Below are positions 1 through 10,816 of a stretch of 64,000 nucleotides of DNA, piece after piece. The DNA lies in the NCBI RefSeq assembly GCF_017968845.1, contig NZ_CP072876.1, forward strand, positions 1,984,001 to 2,048,000, written 5' to 3'. Below the pieces are notes generated by a model, which searched no databases, was not told where the DNA came from, and saw only the letters and a list, made by a program, of their open reading frames with translations. The DNA comes from Microbacterium sp. NIBRBAC000506063 (lineage in GTDB: Bacteria > Actinomycetota > Actinomycetes > Actinomycetales > Microbacteriaceae). How positions within the stretch are numbered: the stretch's first letter is position 1; each line of letters opens with the position of its first letter. The position numbers and the translations under genes were made by a program.

Positions 1-726
1 CCGCTCGCACGACCCGTGATCGCCGACGCAGCCCGCACCCTCGCCGCAGCGGATCCCGGCCGCATCACGCTCGTGGAGCCCGGCGACGGCCGGGTGCGCG
101 TGATCCCGCAGCCGGAGAAAGGGCGTCAGCCCAAGCCCGAGGTCGTCTGGGAGCAGGTGCGGGAGCGCCGCTTCGCGGTCGACGCCGGCGGTTTCTGGCA
201 GGTGCACCCGCACGCGGCCACGACGCTCGACGAGGCGGTGCGAGGGCTCCTCGACGGCCGCGTCGACACACGCTCCGCGCACCTCGACCTCTACGGCGGC
301 GTCGGGCTGTTCGCCGCCACGCTCAGCGACCTGGGCGCCCGCCGCGTCACCACGGTCGAGTCGAGCAAGCGGGCCACGGCCCACGCGGCGGCGAACCTCA
401 CAAAGGCATCCGCCCGGGTCTCGGCCGTCACGGCCCGCGTCGACCGGTTCCTCGCGAAGATGGAGGCGGATGCCGCGAAGACGTTCTCCGGAGGCACGGT
501 CGTGCTCGATCCGCCGCGCTCGGGCGCGGGCCGTCGGGTCGTGGAGGCGGTCGGCGCGCTGCATCCGTCCGCCGTCGTCTACGTCGCCTGCGACCCGGTC
601 GCCCTCGCCCGGGATCTGAAGACCTTCCGCGGCCTCGGCTGGGAGCCGGCGGCGCTGCGCGCCTACGACCTGTTCCCGCATTCGCACCACTTCGAGACCG
701 TCGCGCTGCTCCTTCCGGCGGCATGA
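1..726 (+). CDS. TrmA/RumA-type class I SAM-dependent RNA methyltransferase, C-terminal part
   Basis: The open frame enters from the left edge, so only the last 241 residues are visible and the true start lies outside the window; the GTG at 16 is internal. The protein would methylate C5 of a uridine in tRNA or rRNA using SAM. Visible motifs are the SAM-binding loop DLYGGVGLFAATL (about residues 97-109), the DPPR motif in VVLDPPRSGAG, and the catalytic cysteine in YVACDPVALARDL close to the C-terminus. The order of these motifs matches the TrmA/RlmCD fold, where the Cys attacks C6 of the uracil. The missing N-terminal half would carry the TRAM/RNA-binding part. Whether the target is tRNA U54 or a 23S rRNA site cannot be decided from this fragment. 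Confidence 0.85.
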   Translation, partial: PLARPVIADAARTLAAADPGRITLVEPGDGRVRVIPQPEKGRQPKPEVVWEQVRERRFAVDAGGFWQVHPHAATTLDEAVRGLLDGRVDTRSAHLDLYGGVGLFAATLSDLGARRVTTVESSKRATAHAAANLTKASARVSAVTARVDRFLAKMEADAAKTFSGGTVVLDPPRSGAGRRVVEAVGALHPSAVVYVACDPVALARDLKTFRGLGWEPAALRAYDLFPHSHHFETVALLLPAA

Positions 727-771
727 CCGCGGCCAGGGAGACCTTCCCCGACATCTCGATAGGCTGACATC

Positions 772-1440
772 ATGAGCACCGTGGCACTCATCGATGACCA
801 CGAGTCCGTGCGGCTCGGCCTCGAGGCGGCGTGCCTGCGCGACGGCACGCAGTCGGTGGTCTTCTCGGGGAGCACCGTGGGCAGTTATCTCGAGTGGCGT
901 CATGGCTCCGGGGCCGCTCCCGCCGAGATCGTCGTGCTGGACCTCACCCTCGGCGACGGCACGACCGTGACCGAGAACGTGCGCGCGCTCACAGACGACG
1001 GATCGAGCGTGATGATCCACAGCGTCGCCGACAGGCCCGCCGTCGTCCGTGAGGCCCTCGCCGCCGGCGCCGTCGGTGTGGTGAGCAAGTCCTCGGCGCT
1101 GGAGGACGTGCTCAGCGCGATCCGCACGGTCGCACGGGGCGAGCCGCTGAACAACCTCGAGTGGGCCAGCGCCGTCGACGGCGACCGCGCCTTCGCCGAC
1201 GCGCAGCTGTCGGTGCGCGAACGGGAGGTGCTGAGCCTGTATGCGACGGGCCTGCCCCTGAAGGCGGTCGCCGAGCGGCTCGGCGTGGCCTACTCGACCG
1301 CCAAGGAGAACATCACCCGCGTGCGCACGAAGTACGTCGAGGTGGGGCGCCCGGCGCCGACCAAGATCGATCTGCTGCGCCGTGCGGTGGAGGACGGCAT
1401 CATCGCGCCTTCGGCGGAGGGCGGTTCGGGTGGCGTCTGA
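772..1440 (+). CDS. LuxR/NarL-family response regulator
   Basis: A 222-residue two-domain response regulator. The receiver domain (about 1-120) shows the acidic pair in ALIDDH, a phospho-acceptor Asp in VVLDLTLGDG (about residue 58) and the conserved Lys in GVVSKSS. The C-terminal domain begins with LSVREREVLSLYATGLPLK, the typical start of a LuxR/GerE helix-turn-helix. It is followed after an 11-nt overlap by a sensor kinase gene, so the two form a two-component system whose signal is unknown. A hexamer TAGGCT (760-765) lies 6 nt before the ATG, so transcription is probably leaderless. The gene is intact. Confidence 0.9.
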   Translation: MSTVALIDDHESVRLGLEAACLRDGTQSVVFSGSTVGSYLEWRHGSGAAPAEIVVLDLTLGDGTTVTENVRALTDDGSSVMIHSVADRPAVVREALAAGAVGVVSKSSALEDVLSAIRTVARGEPLNNLEWASAVDGDRAFADAQLSVREREVLSLYATGLPLKAVAERLGVAYSTAKENITRVRTKYVEVGRPAPTKIDLLRRAVEDGIIAPSAEGGSGGV

Positions 1441-2665
1441 GCGTCTGACGTTCCCGAAGGCGTGGTCGACGGTCTCCGCGCACTCCTCTGCGGGAGGGGA
1501 GTCGGAGCGCTTCACCGGGCAGCGGATGGAGCGCATCATGGCGATCGTGGTCGCCGTCGGCGCCGCCGCGCTCGGCCTGCAGGCCTTCTTCGCGGCACTC
1601 GACGGCATCCGCTTCGCGTCCCTCGCGCACATCGTGCTGCTGGTGACGGTGCTGCTGGTCCTGGTGGCGATGATCGTGGCGTGCCTCGTCGGCCGATGGG
1701 TGCGCGTGCTCAGCGGCACCTTCGCGATCGTGTACCTCCTGGCGCTCGCGCTCTGGCCGCTCGTCGTGGAGCCCGACGGCCGCTCGGCCGGGCCGCAGCC
1801 CTGGATCTTCTTCCTCGTGAACATCGCCGCCGTCGCGGCGATCCTCGCCTTCCCGATGCCGCTGCAGATCTTCGTGGTACTGCTTCTGCCCTTCCTGTAC
1901 GGCCTGGTGCGCGTGGCCCAGGGCGAGTTCACGCAGGGGTTCTGGATCGCCACGGCCTTCGACGTCTCGTTCACGCTCATCCTGGGCGTGGTGCTTCTGG
2001 CGATGGGCTGGATGTTCCGTTCGGTCGCGGCGGGCGTCGACGATGCCCGTGGTGAGGCCGTGGCGACCTACGCCGCCGCGGCCGCCGATGCCGCCGCGGA
2101 GGAGGAGAGGGTGGATCTGGCCGCGCTCATGCACGACAGCGTGCTCGCCGCCCTCATCGCCGCGGAGCGCGCCGACAGCGAGCGCGAGCGCGAACTGGCC
2201 GTCGCGATGGCACGGGAGGCCCTCACCCGCCTGGCCAACACAGAGGAGCACGCGGCCAGGGAGGGCAGCGACGCCCTGATCGCCTGGGAGCAGATCATCG
2301 TCGAGCTGCGCCGTATGCTCTCGGAGTTCGGGGCGGATGCCGTCGTCGAGGTCCGCGGCGACAGTCCGCGCATCCCGGAGCGCGTCGCCCGTGCGGTCGT
2401 GCTGGCGGCGCGCCAGGCGTGTCACAACGCGATGGAGCATGCGCGCGGTCGCGGTCTGCACGTCCTGGCCGAGGGCCACGCCTCGGGGGGCTTCACGATC
2501 ACGGTGAGCGACTCCGGCCCGGGCTTCGACCCGGAGGACATCCCCGCCGATCGCCTGGGGTTGCGCGCATCCGTCGTCGCCCGCATGGCCGCCGTCGCCG
2601 GCGCAGCCCATATCTTCTCCGATGACGCCGGAACGGTGGTGACGCTGACATGGCGGCGCGGATGA
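1430..2665 (+). CDS. Membrane sensor histidine kinase (HisKA_3-like)
   Basis: Partner kinase of the upstream regulator. I chose the GTG at 1430 because it overlaps the regulator's end and has GGAGG about 10 nt upstream; this gives 411 residues. The N-terminal half has five or six hydrophobic segments and no obvious extracellular sensor domain. The phosphorylation region is ALMHDSVLAALI, with the His about residue 238. The ATP-binding domain follows, with an N-box (QACHNAMEHARG) and a G-box (SDSGPGFDP ... RLGLRASVV). The architecture matches NarL-type kinases that pair with LuxR regulators. The stimulus is probably at the membrane or inside it. The gene is intact and overlaps the next one by ATGA. 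Confidence 0.87.
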   Translation: MASERLTFPKAWSTVSAHSSAGGESERFTGQRMERIMAIVVAVGAAALGLQAFFAALDGIRFASLAHIVLLVTVLLVLVAMIVACLVGRWVRVLSGTFAIVYLLALALWPLVVEPDGRSAGPQPWIFFLVNIAAVAAILAFPMPLQIFVVLLLPFLYGLVRVAQGEFTQGFWIATAFDVSFTLILGVVLLAMGWMFRSVAAGVDDARGEAVATYAAAAADAAAEEERVDLAALMHDSVLAALIAAERADSERERELAVAMAREALTRLANTEEHAAREGSDALIAWEQIIVELRRMLSEFGADAVVEVRGDSPRIPERVARAVVLAARQACHNAMEHARGRGLHVLAEGHASGGFTITVSDSGPGFDPEDIPADRLGLRASVVARMAAVAGAAHIFSDDAGTVVTLTWRRG

Positions 2666-3681
2666 GTCTGACGGTCCGCAGCGTCGCGACGGGCCTCGCG
2701 CTCGGCTTCAGCCTGTACTTCGTCGCGCGCGGCATGTGGTGGATCGAGCAGCCGCTGGTGCCCCCGTTGCTGCTGGGCGCCCTCGCCCTGTATCTGGGCA
2801 TCATGGTGACCGCGACCCTCGTCGACGACGACGGGCAGCGCCGGATGCCGCTGTGGGTGACGATCGCGGTGGTCGCCGTGGCCGTCGCGATCCCCACCAT
2901 GGTGTCGCTCGCCTTCACGCCGGTGTCGCGGCTGGCGCCTTTCGCGACCTGGTACATCGGCGGCGTGGGCCTTCTGGGGGTCGTCTGCGTCGTCCGCCGA
3001 CGCCCGATCTGCGGCTGGGCGGTGCTGCTGTCGCTCATCGTGTCGTCGATGGCGTGGATGGGACCGGGCAACGCGCTGAGGCTGGGCCTGGTCGGATCCG
3101 TGGTGTGGATGGTCGTCGCACAGCTGCTCGTCTGGATGTGGGCGCGCGCCGTGCGCGACACGGAGCGGCTGGCCGGCATCCAGCAGCAGGTCTCCAGCTG
3201 GCATGCCGCCCAGCAGGTGCGTCAGCGGGAGCGCCGCCGCCGCGTGCAGTACGCGCTGGCGGTCGCCGGTCCCGTGCTCAGCCGGGTCGTCACCACCGGC
3301 GGGGCCCTCGACGAGCAGGAGCGGATGCAGGCGCGGCTCGCCGAAGGGCAGCTGCGCGACGAGCTGCGGGGAGGCGACCTCCTCAACGATGAGGTCCGGC
3401 TCGCGATCGACGCCGTGCGCCGCAGCGGCGGCACCGTGACGGTGCTCGACGAGGGCGGACTCGAAGGCGTTCCCGAGCAGCGCCGGGCGCAGATCCGCGA
3501 CGAGCTGGCCGCGGCGCTGCATGGAGCCGGCTCGCTGCGCGTGATCATCCGCGCCGCCCGGCACCCGCAGACCGCCCTCACGGTGGTCGGCCGGGCCGGG
3601 GGCGGCGCCTACGCCGACGACGACGCGGTCGAGCTGTGGCTCGAGATCGCGCGTGACGCGGCATCCGACACCCACGACTGA
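2662..3681 (+). CDS. Hypothetical membrane protein, third gene of the two-component operon
   Basis: No family recognised. I prefer the ATG at 2662 because it overlaps the kinase stop as ATGA; an in-frame ATG at 2650 is possible. The first ~170 residues carry five or six hydrophobic segments. They are followed by a charged, probably coiled-coil stretch (about 175-260, rich in Gln, Arg and Glu) and a small soluble tail with Ala/Val-rich strands. The organisation recalls a sensor kinase whose catalytic part has degenerated, but I see no H, N or G box. Translational coupling suggests it works with the kinase, possibly as an accessory sensor. Confidence 0.7.
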   Translation: MSLTVRSVATGLALGFSLYFVARGMWWIEQPLVPPLLLGALALYLGIMVTATLVDDDGQRRMPLWVTIAVVAVAVAIPTMVSLAFTPVSRLAPFATWYIGGVGLLGVVCVVRRRPICGWAVLLSLIVSSMAWMGPGNALRLGLVGSVVWMVVAQLLVWMWARAVRDTERLAGIQQQVSSWHAAQQVRQRERRRRVQYALAVAGPVLSRVVTTGGALDEQERMQARLAEGQLRDELRGGDLLNDEVRLAIDAVRRSGGTVTVLDEGGLEGVPEQRRAQIRDELAAALHGAGSLRVIIRAARHPQTALTVVGRAGGGAYADDDAVELWLEIARDAASDTHD

Positions 3682-3686
3682 CCCCG

Positions 3687-3731
3687 CACCTTCCGCTCCC
3701 GGTGAGGGAGGGAGAACGGGAGCGGAAGGTG
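3687..3731 (+). terminator. Perfect 15-bp hairpin after the two-component operon
   Basis: CACCTTCCGCTCCCG (3687-3701) and its exact reverse complement (3717-3731) are separated by 15 nt and begin 6 nt after the upstream stop codon. The long GC-rich stem just downstream of an operon is typical of actinobacterial terminators, although no U-tract follows. Confidence 0.75.
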
Positions 3732-3954
3732 TCGGTTCGAGAGAAGAGGCGGCGAGGGTGGACGGATCAGATCCCGTCCGCCCCTCGCCGAATGCGGCAC
3801 AGTTACCCGAAAACTGTCCGCCAAGGGCATCGATCGGTCGTCTACCCTGGGACGACGAACGAGCCCGAACGCGAAGCGTCCTGTCTATTGTCCCGCGGGA
3901 ACAAGAGCCTGTCTGTAGGCCTTTCGGGGGACAAAATGGACGAAAGTCGAGCCA
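3732..3954. other. Convergent intergenic stretch with a palindrome, no gene seen
   Basis: About 220 bp between two converging genes. I see no credible coding frame. It contains a small inverted repeat ACAGTT/AACTGT (3799-3817) and a near-perfect 17-bp palindrome TTGTCCCGCGGGAACAA (3888-3904) flanked by two copies of CCTGTCT. The function is unknown. Confidence 0.4.
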
Positions 3955-3976
3955 TTTCGGGTGATTCAGCCCGAAA
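3955..3976 (-). terminator. Hairpin overlapping the accE stop codon
   Basis: TTTCGGG (3955-3961) pairs with CCCGAAA (3970-3976) across an 8-nt loop that contains most of the accE stop codon. On the minus strand this would form a short stem at the very end of the accD-accE transcript. Confidence 0.45.
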
Positions 3977-4186
3977 AACGCCCCCAGGGGATGTCCCGGC
4001 GCAGCGGAGTGCGCAGTCCGCGCTGGGTCCGTGCCCACGCCGAGACGTGCGGCTCCTCGGCGACCGCCTCCTCGCGCTCGCCGGCGTAGGCCTGGCCGAC
4101 CACGGCGATGAGCGCGGCCAGTTCCTCCTCGGTCGCGTCCCCGCGGAGGATCCGCAGATCCGTCGAGACGGCGTCGTCGGACTCGC

Positions 4187-4190
<4 letters not shown>
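3966..4190 (-). CDS. accE: Acyl-CoA carboxylase epsilon subunit
   Basis: A 74-residue protein. The core [20 protein letters not shown] followed by a conserved Trp ([11 protein letters not shown]) is the signature of the small epsilon subunit of actinobacterial acyl-CoA carboxylases. This subunit stabilises the complex of the biotinylated alpha subunit with the AccD-type beta subunit. It starts at a GTG (4190) that overlaps the accD stop as GTGA, so the two are translationally coupled. Identification rests on this motif plus its position right behind accD; size and context fit well. Confidence 0.85.
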
Positions 4191-5800
<1,610 letters not shown>

Positions 5801-5891
5801 GGGTTCCAGACTAGCGGCGAGGCGTGCGCGTTCGTTGGATGTTCGGCACAACGGAGCGCCGGATGCTTTAGAGGTCGCGCCGAGGAGCGAC

Positions 5892-5920
5892 GGTCCCTGA
5901 GCCCGTCGAAGGGCCCGAAC
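5892..5920. repeat. REP-like element (CCTGAGCCCGTCGAAGGGC type)
   Basis: The stretch from GGTCCCTGAGCCC to GTCGAAGGGCCCGAAC is the widely dispersed extragenic repeat known from many high-GC actinobacterial genomes. Here it lies in the accD-birA divergent spacer, away from the two -10 hexamers. Only one copy occurs in this window, so the repeat status rests on recognition, not on copies seen here. Confidence 0.55.
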
Positions 5921-5983
5921 TCCTCCGCTCTGGGGCGCGATATGCCGTGGATCGCGGCCGTCGCTGCGCGTACGCTGACGAGC

Positions 5984-6782
5984 ATGAGCTTTCCCCGCAC
6001 CGCCGCCGTCGCCGCCCGACTCGAGGTCGTCGCCGAGACCGGCTCGACGAACGCCGACCTGAGGGAGAAGGCGTCGGATGCCGCGGGGTGGCCGCACTTC
6101 TCGGTACTGCTGACGCGGAACCAGACCGCCGGTCGCGGGCGGCTCGATCGCGAGTGGTCCGCACCGCCGGGCGCGGCGCTGGCCGTCTCGGTGCTGCTGC
6201 GCGACACGGCGATCCCGGTCGCCGCACGCGGCTGGATCCCGCTCGTGGCGGGCGCGGCGATGGCCGACGCCGTCTCCGCGCAGCTGCCGCGCCGCGAGGT
6301 GAGCGTGAAGTGGCCCAACGACGTGCTCGTCGAGCCGGTGCCGGGGGCGGCGGATGCGGGGGCAAGATCTGCGGCATCCTCGCCGAGGCGGCCGGCGACG
6401 ACGTCATCGTCGTGGGCGCCGGGTGAACACCGCCATGAGCGTCTCGCAGCTTCCCGTGCCGACCGCGACCTCCTTCGTCGCACTCGGGGAGACCTGCGAG
6501 GAGGACCGCCTCGTCGCCGACTATCTGCGGAGGCTGAACGAGCTGCTCTCGGCGCTCGCGGCGACGGGGGATGCGGTCGCCGGCGGCGTGCACGCGGCGG
6601 TGACCTCGCGCTGCGGGACGCTCGGGCAGCGCGTGCGCGTATCGCTGCCCGGCGGCGGCGAGCTGACGGGGCGCGCGGTGCGGCTGGAGGCCGACGGTCG
6701 CCTCGTGGTCGACGACGACGGCCTCGTGCACTCGGTGGGCGCCGGTGACGTGGTGCACGTGCGCCCCGCATCCGATCGCTGA
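5984..6782 (+). CDS. birA: Biotin--[acetyl-CoA-carboxylase] ligase, two frameshifts as read
   Basis: Biotin protein ligase that activates biotin to biotinoyl-AMP and attaches it to the carboxylase carrier domain. The catalytic core shows [13 protein letters not shown], the loop [11 protein letters not shown] that holds the adenylate, [10 protein letters not shown] and GKICGILAE. The C-terminal SH3-like domain ends in [10 protein letters not shown]. There is no N-terminal DNA-binding domain, so it is a group I, non-regulatory BirA. Two single G losses break it: in the G5 run at 6358-6362 and the G3 run at 6421-6423. Adding both back gives 266 residues. TACGCT (5971-5976) lies 7 nt before the ATG. 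Confidence 0.92.
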
Positions 6783-6790
6783 CACCCTCT

Positions 6791-6912
6791 CGCCGGTCTC
6801 ACTTGTTGCGGGTGCGCCGCACGGCAGGTCGCATTTTCTGAGACCGCCCGAATCGCCGGTCTCACTTGTTGCGGGATCGAGCGCGTCTGAGTCGCAACAA
6901 GTGAGACCGGCG
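6791..6912. repeat. Paired-hairpin intergenic repeat, copy A
   Basis: Two units in tandem. Unit 1 runs from GGTCTCACTTGTTGCGG (6795-6811) to an imperfect partner CGCATTTTCTGAGACCG (6830-6846). Unit 2 is a perfect 20-bp inverted repeat from CGCCGGTCTCACTTGTTGCG (6855-6874) to 6893-6912, with an 18-nt spacer. A second locus with the same layout and core sequence is at 40886-41003. Confidence 0.8.
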
Positions 6913-6982
6913 GGGTGCTGCCGGCGTCCGACACACCCGCGCCGTAGCGGCCGATGTCGGCGGTCCGGCCCACAATGGGGGT

Positions 6983-7533
6983 GTGACACAGCCCGCAACG
7001 CTCGGAGGGCGCCCCGTGGCGCCGCAGCCGGGCGTGCCCGCGCAAGAGCGGCTGATCGCCCGCTTCCGCGGCCACGGTCGACGCCTGTTCTGGTCGGCGC
7101 TGCTGCTGATCGCGGTCTCGGGCGCGACCGCCTACCTCTACGGCAACCTGCCCGAACCCTTCGAAGACTGGATGCTGCTGGCGGCGGCCGGTGCCCTCGT
7201 CTTCTTCGGAGCGGTGCTGCCGCTGCTGATCTGGTCCTCGCGCAGCTACTCGATCACGACGCAGCGGGTCATCGCCGCGCGCGGCATCGGCGCCCGCAAC
7301 CGCCGCGAGCTCTCGCATATGCGCGGCTACACGATCGCGGTGCGCCGCGGCATCCTGCAGCGGATGTGGGGGCGGGCACGATCACGCTCTCCGACGGGCG
7401 CTCGGAGACGTTGCGGCTGAAGAACATCCCCAGCGTCACGCTCGTGCACGAGACCCTCGCCGATCAGGTCGAGATCGGCCAGATCCTCGCGCATCGCGAC
7501 GCCCACGCGCTGGGCGGCGACGAAGAGCAGTAG
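6983..7533 (+). CDS. PH-domain (bPH_2/DUF304) membrane protein, one frameshift
   Basis: About 183 residues after repair. Two hydrophobic segments (about 34-54 and 65-85) are followed by WSSRSYSITTQRVIAARGI, the typical opening of a bacterial PH-like (bPH_2) domain, then ITLSDGRSETLRLKNIPSV and a short cytosolic tail. A homologous membrane protein sits next to birA and purK in mycobacteria (Rv3278c, from memory). The frame breaks in the G5 run at 7368-7372. The GTG start at 6983 lies 6 nt behind a -10-like CACAAT (6971-6976). The biological role is unknown. Confidence 0.78.
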
Positions 7534-7589
7534 CGCTCCCCTTCGCTCTTCGCGTACGGAAGAATGGTCGCGGACGAGAAGGAGATCGA

Positions 7590-8713
7590 ATGACGTTGCG
7601 CATCGGTGTGGTCGGCGGCGGACAGCTGGCGCGGATGATGATCGCGCCGGCGGTGGAGCTCGGCATCGAGCTGCGCGTCCTCGCCGAGGAGCAGGGGATG
7701 TCGGCGCAGCTGGCGGCATCCGACGTCGGCGACTACCGCGACCTCGAGACGGTGCGCGCTTTCGCCGAGCAGGTCGATGTCGTCACCTTCGACCACGAGC
7801 ACGTGCCGCAGGACGTGCTGCGTGCCCTCGTCGCCGACGGCGTGGCCGTGCACCCGGGGCCCGATGCCCTCCGCTTCGCGCAGGACAAGCTCGCCATGCG
7901 GGCGCGGCTGGCGGAGCTGGGCGCCCCGCAGCCGGACTGGGCGGCGGTGCGCACCGAGGCGGAGCTGCAGGCCTTCCTCGACGATCACGGCGGGCGGGCG
8001 GTCGTGAAGACGCCCCGCGGAGGCTATGACGGCAAGGGCGTGCGCGTCGTGTCGGATGCCGCGGAGGCCGCCGACTGGATCGCCGCGACACCCGAGGGCG
8101 AGGCGCTGCTGGCCGAGGAGCTCGTCTCCTTCACTCGCGAGCTCGCCCAGCAGGTCGCCCGACGCCCGAACGGCGAGGCGGTCGTCTACCCCGTCGTGGA
8201 GACCGTGCAGCAGAACGGCGTGTGCGCCGAGGTGATCTCACCGGCCCCCGGCGCCTCCGAGAAGCTCTTCGAGGTCGCCGCCCGGATCGGGCGCGAGATC
8301 GCCGAGGGCTGGGCGTGACCGGGATGCTGGCGGTCGAACTCTTCGAGACCGACGACGAGCGCATTCTCGTCAACGAGCTGGCGATGCGCCCGCACAACAG
8401 CGGGCACTGGAGTCAGGACGGCGCGGTGACCGGGCAGTTCGAGCAGCATCTGCGCGCGGTCGCGGATCTTCCGCTGGGAGATGTCTCGCCGCTGGCGGAC
8501 TGGTCGGTCATGGTCAACATCCTGGGCGGCCCGCAGGAGGGGTCGATCGACTCCCGGCTCCCGGTGGCGATGGCCGAGCACCCGGCGGCGAAGATCCACA
8601 CCTACGGCAAGGCGCCGCGCCCCGGGCGCAAGGTCGGCCACGTCAACGTCGTCGGCGACGACCTGGACGACGCGGTCTACCAGGCGCGCGCGACGGCGGC
8701 GTTCTTCGCCTAG
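7590..8713 (+). CDS. purK: N5-carboxyaminoimidazole ribonucleotide synthase, one frameshift
   Basis: ATP-grasp enzyme that carboxylates AIR to N5-CAIR in purine synthesis. The N-terminus IGVVGGGQLARMM is diagnostic. The ATP-grasp middle shows VVKTPRGGYDGKGVRVV, the later E-x-F..ELAMRPHNSGHWS segment supplies metal ligands and the CAIR site, and the end has KAPRPGRKVGHVNV. After restoring one G in the run at 8306-8308 the protein is 374 residues, a normal PurK length. It has a leader with GAGAAGGAGATCG as ribosome site. purE follows after about 130 bp and supplies the next step. Confidence 0.93.
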
Positions 8714-8845
8714 CGGCGCCGATCCGCCGACTCCTCGGCAGCGCCCCGCGGCATCCGACATCGAGTGCGCAGGAGTCGGAGCGGCACAGGATGCCGCAGC
8801 GCGCCGTTCCGCGAACTTGCAGGGAGTGCGCCGTAGCCTGGATGG

Positions 8846-9361
8846 GTGACTGAGCCGCTGCACTCCTCCGCAAACCCCCTCGTCGGCGTCGTGATGGGCT
8901 CTGACTCCGATTGGCGGGTCATGAGCGACGCCTCGCAGGCGCTCACCGACTTCGGCATCCCGCACGAGGTGGAGGTCGTCTCGGCCCACCGCACGCCCGA
9001 CAAGCTCATGCAGTACGGGCGCGAGGCGCGCGGCCGCGGCATCCGGGTCATCATCGCCGGCGCCGGCGGCGCCGCGCACCTTCCGGGCATGCTCGCCTCG
9101 GTCACCGCGCTGCCCGTGATCGGCGTGCCGGTCCCGCTCGCCTACCTCGACGGCATGGACTCCCTCCTCTCGATCGTGCAGATGCCCGCGGGCATCCCCG
9201 TCGCGACCGTGTCGATCGGGGGCGCGCGCAACGCGGGAATCCTCGCCGCCCGGATCCTCGGCTCCTCCGATGCCGCCCTCGGCGACCGCGTGGAGGAGTA
9301 TGCACGCGACCTCGAGGCGCAGGTCGCGGAGAAGAACAGCCGCCTGAAGGACTCTCTGTGA
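8846..9361 (+). CDS. purE: N5-CAIR mutase
   Basis: A 171-residue class I PurE that converts N5-CAIR to CAIR. Motifs are [14 protein letters not shown] near residue 13, [12 protein letters not shown], and [16 protein letters not shown] with the conserved His, followed by GVPV ... [20 protein letters not shown]. The GTG start at 8846 is preceded by TAGCCT (8834-8839) at 6 nt, so it probably has its own leaderless promoter in addition to any readthrough from purK. Its stop overlaps the next gene's start as GTGA. The gene is intact. Confidence 0.95.
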   Translation: MTEPLHSSANPLVGVVMGSDSDWRVMSDASQALTDFGIPHEVEVVSAHRTPDKLMQYGREARGRGIRVIIAGAGGAAHLPGMLASVTALPVIGVPVPLAYLDGMDSLLSIVQMPAGIPVATVSIGGARNAGILAARILGSSDAALGDRVEEYARDLEAQVAEKNSRLKDSL

Positions 9362-10812
9362 CGGTCGCCCCACCGCAGCGCCTGACGCATCCGGCCCCGC
9401 CCGGCCGTCTCGTCGAGACGCGTCCTCTGCGGAATCCGGATGCCGCATCGCCGGCGTTCATGAGCCGGCGCGCCTGGTGGCTCGTGCTGATGAACGTGCT
9501 GATCCCCGGCTCCGCCCAGGCGCTGGCCGGCAATCGCCGGCTCGGACGCTTCGGTCTCGGGGCGACGCTCGTCTCGTGGCTGCTCGTGATCGCGGCGCTC
9601 GCCACGGCGCTGCTCTCCCGGGGCCTGTTCATCACCCTGATGTCGAATTGGTTCGTGCTGACCCTCCTGCAGGTGCTGCTGATCGGTTATCTGCTGCTGT
9701 GGATCGTGCTGACCTTCGACACCCTGCGTCTGGTGCGCCTGGTCAAGCTGCCTCCGCTGAAGCGGCTGGCGGTGCCGGTCGTGGCGCTGCTGCTGCTCGG
9801 GCTGATCGGCTCGGGCACGGCCTATGCGGCATCCGCCATCGGCGCCGGGCGCGGTGCGCTGTCGCTGGTCTTCGGCAACAGCGGGCCGAGTCTGCCGCCG
9901 AGCGACGGCTACTACAACGTGCTGCTGCTGGGAGCGGACAGCGGGAAGAACCGGGATCACACGCTGTTCGACAGCATCTCGGTGGTCTCGCTCAACGCCG
10001 AGACGGGGCGGTGACGATCACCGGCATCCCGCGGGACCTGCCGGGGTTCCCGTTCTCCGAGGGCCCGATGAAGGAGCTGTATCCGGACGGGCACACCGCC
10101 CACGCGAACCGGGAGTGCGGCTGGGGCCCGGGCATCAACCAGCTGCGCACCGAGGTCGATCTGTGCCGGAACCAGTACAACGGTGAGGATCTCTATCCGA
10201 ACGCCGTGCTGAACGGCTCGACGCCGAGCGTGGAGGCGACGAAGGATGCCGCGGAGGGCATCCTCGGCATCGAGATCCCCTACTACGTCTTCATCGACAT
10301 GAAGGGCTTCGCGGAGCTCATCGACGCGCTCGGCGGGGTGGAGATCACCGTCGACGAGCGACTCCCCAAGGGCGGCGGCCCCGGACCGAACAACCTCCCG
10401 TCGAGGAGTGGGCGACGGGCTGGATCGAGGTGGGCACGCAGCGCATGGACGGCAACACCGCCCAGTGGTATGCGCGCTCGCGGTACACGACCAGTGACTG
10501 GGATCGCATGAAGCGGCAGCGCGAGCTGCAGATCGCGATCCTCGAGCAGTTCACGCCGCAGAACGTGCTGCTGCGCTTCAACGAGATCGTCGAGGCAGGT
10601 TCGGTCATGGTGCAGACCGACCTGCCCAAGGACACGCTGCCGGAGTTCTTCGACCTGGCGCTCAAGGCCAAGGATCAGAAGGTCACGACGATCGAGCTGA
10701 CGCCCGACGGCGGAATCTCGGCGACGAACCCCGACTTCGCGTACATCCAGACGCTCGTGCAGGAGGCCCTGCATCCGCCCGAGCTCGAGGAGACCGACGC
10801 GCCGGAGGGTGA
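9358..10812 (+). CDS. LytR-CpsA-Psr (LCP) family cell-wall polymer ligase, frameshifted
   Basis: LCP enzymes transfer glycopolymers from lipid carriers to peptidoglycan on the outer face of the membrane. The first ~190 residues include four hydrophobic segments, an unusually long membrane part. The LCP domain then begins at [12 protein letters not shown] and continues through [24 protein letters not shown] (with the conserved Arg/Asp), [15 protein letters not shown] and [20 protein letters not shown]. Breaks are in the G4 run at 10005-10008 and the C3 run at 10397-10399. A third loss near 10807-10809 would place the stop at 10810-10812, just before the convergent gene; that end is inferred. 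Repaired length is about 485 residues. Confidence 0.85.
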
Positions 10813-10816
10813 GCGC

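Noticed and set aside
1400..2611. A 403-codon frame antisense to the sensor kinase
   Set aside because: Rich in Arg, Gly, His and Asp with no family features; the kinase boxes are on the plus strand.
6791..6912. Paired hairpins as a CRISPR array or attC-like integron site
   Set aside because: There are only two units, no regular spacers, no cas or integrase gene, and the second locus is identical in design but 34 kb away.
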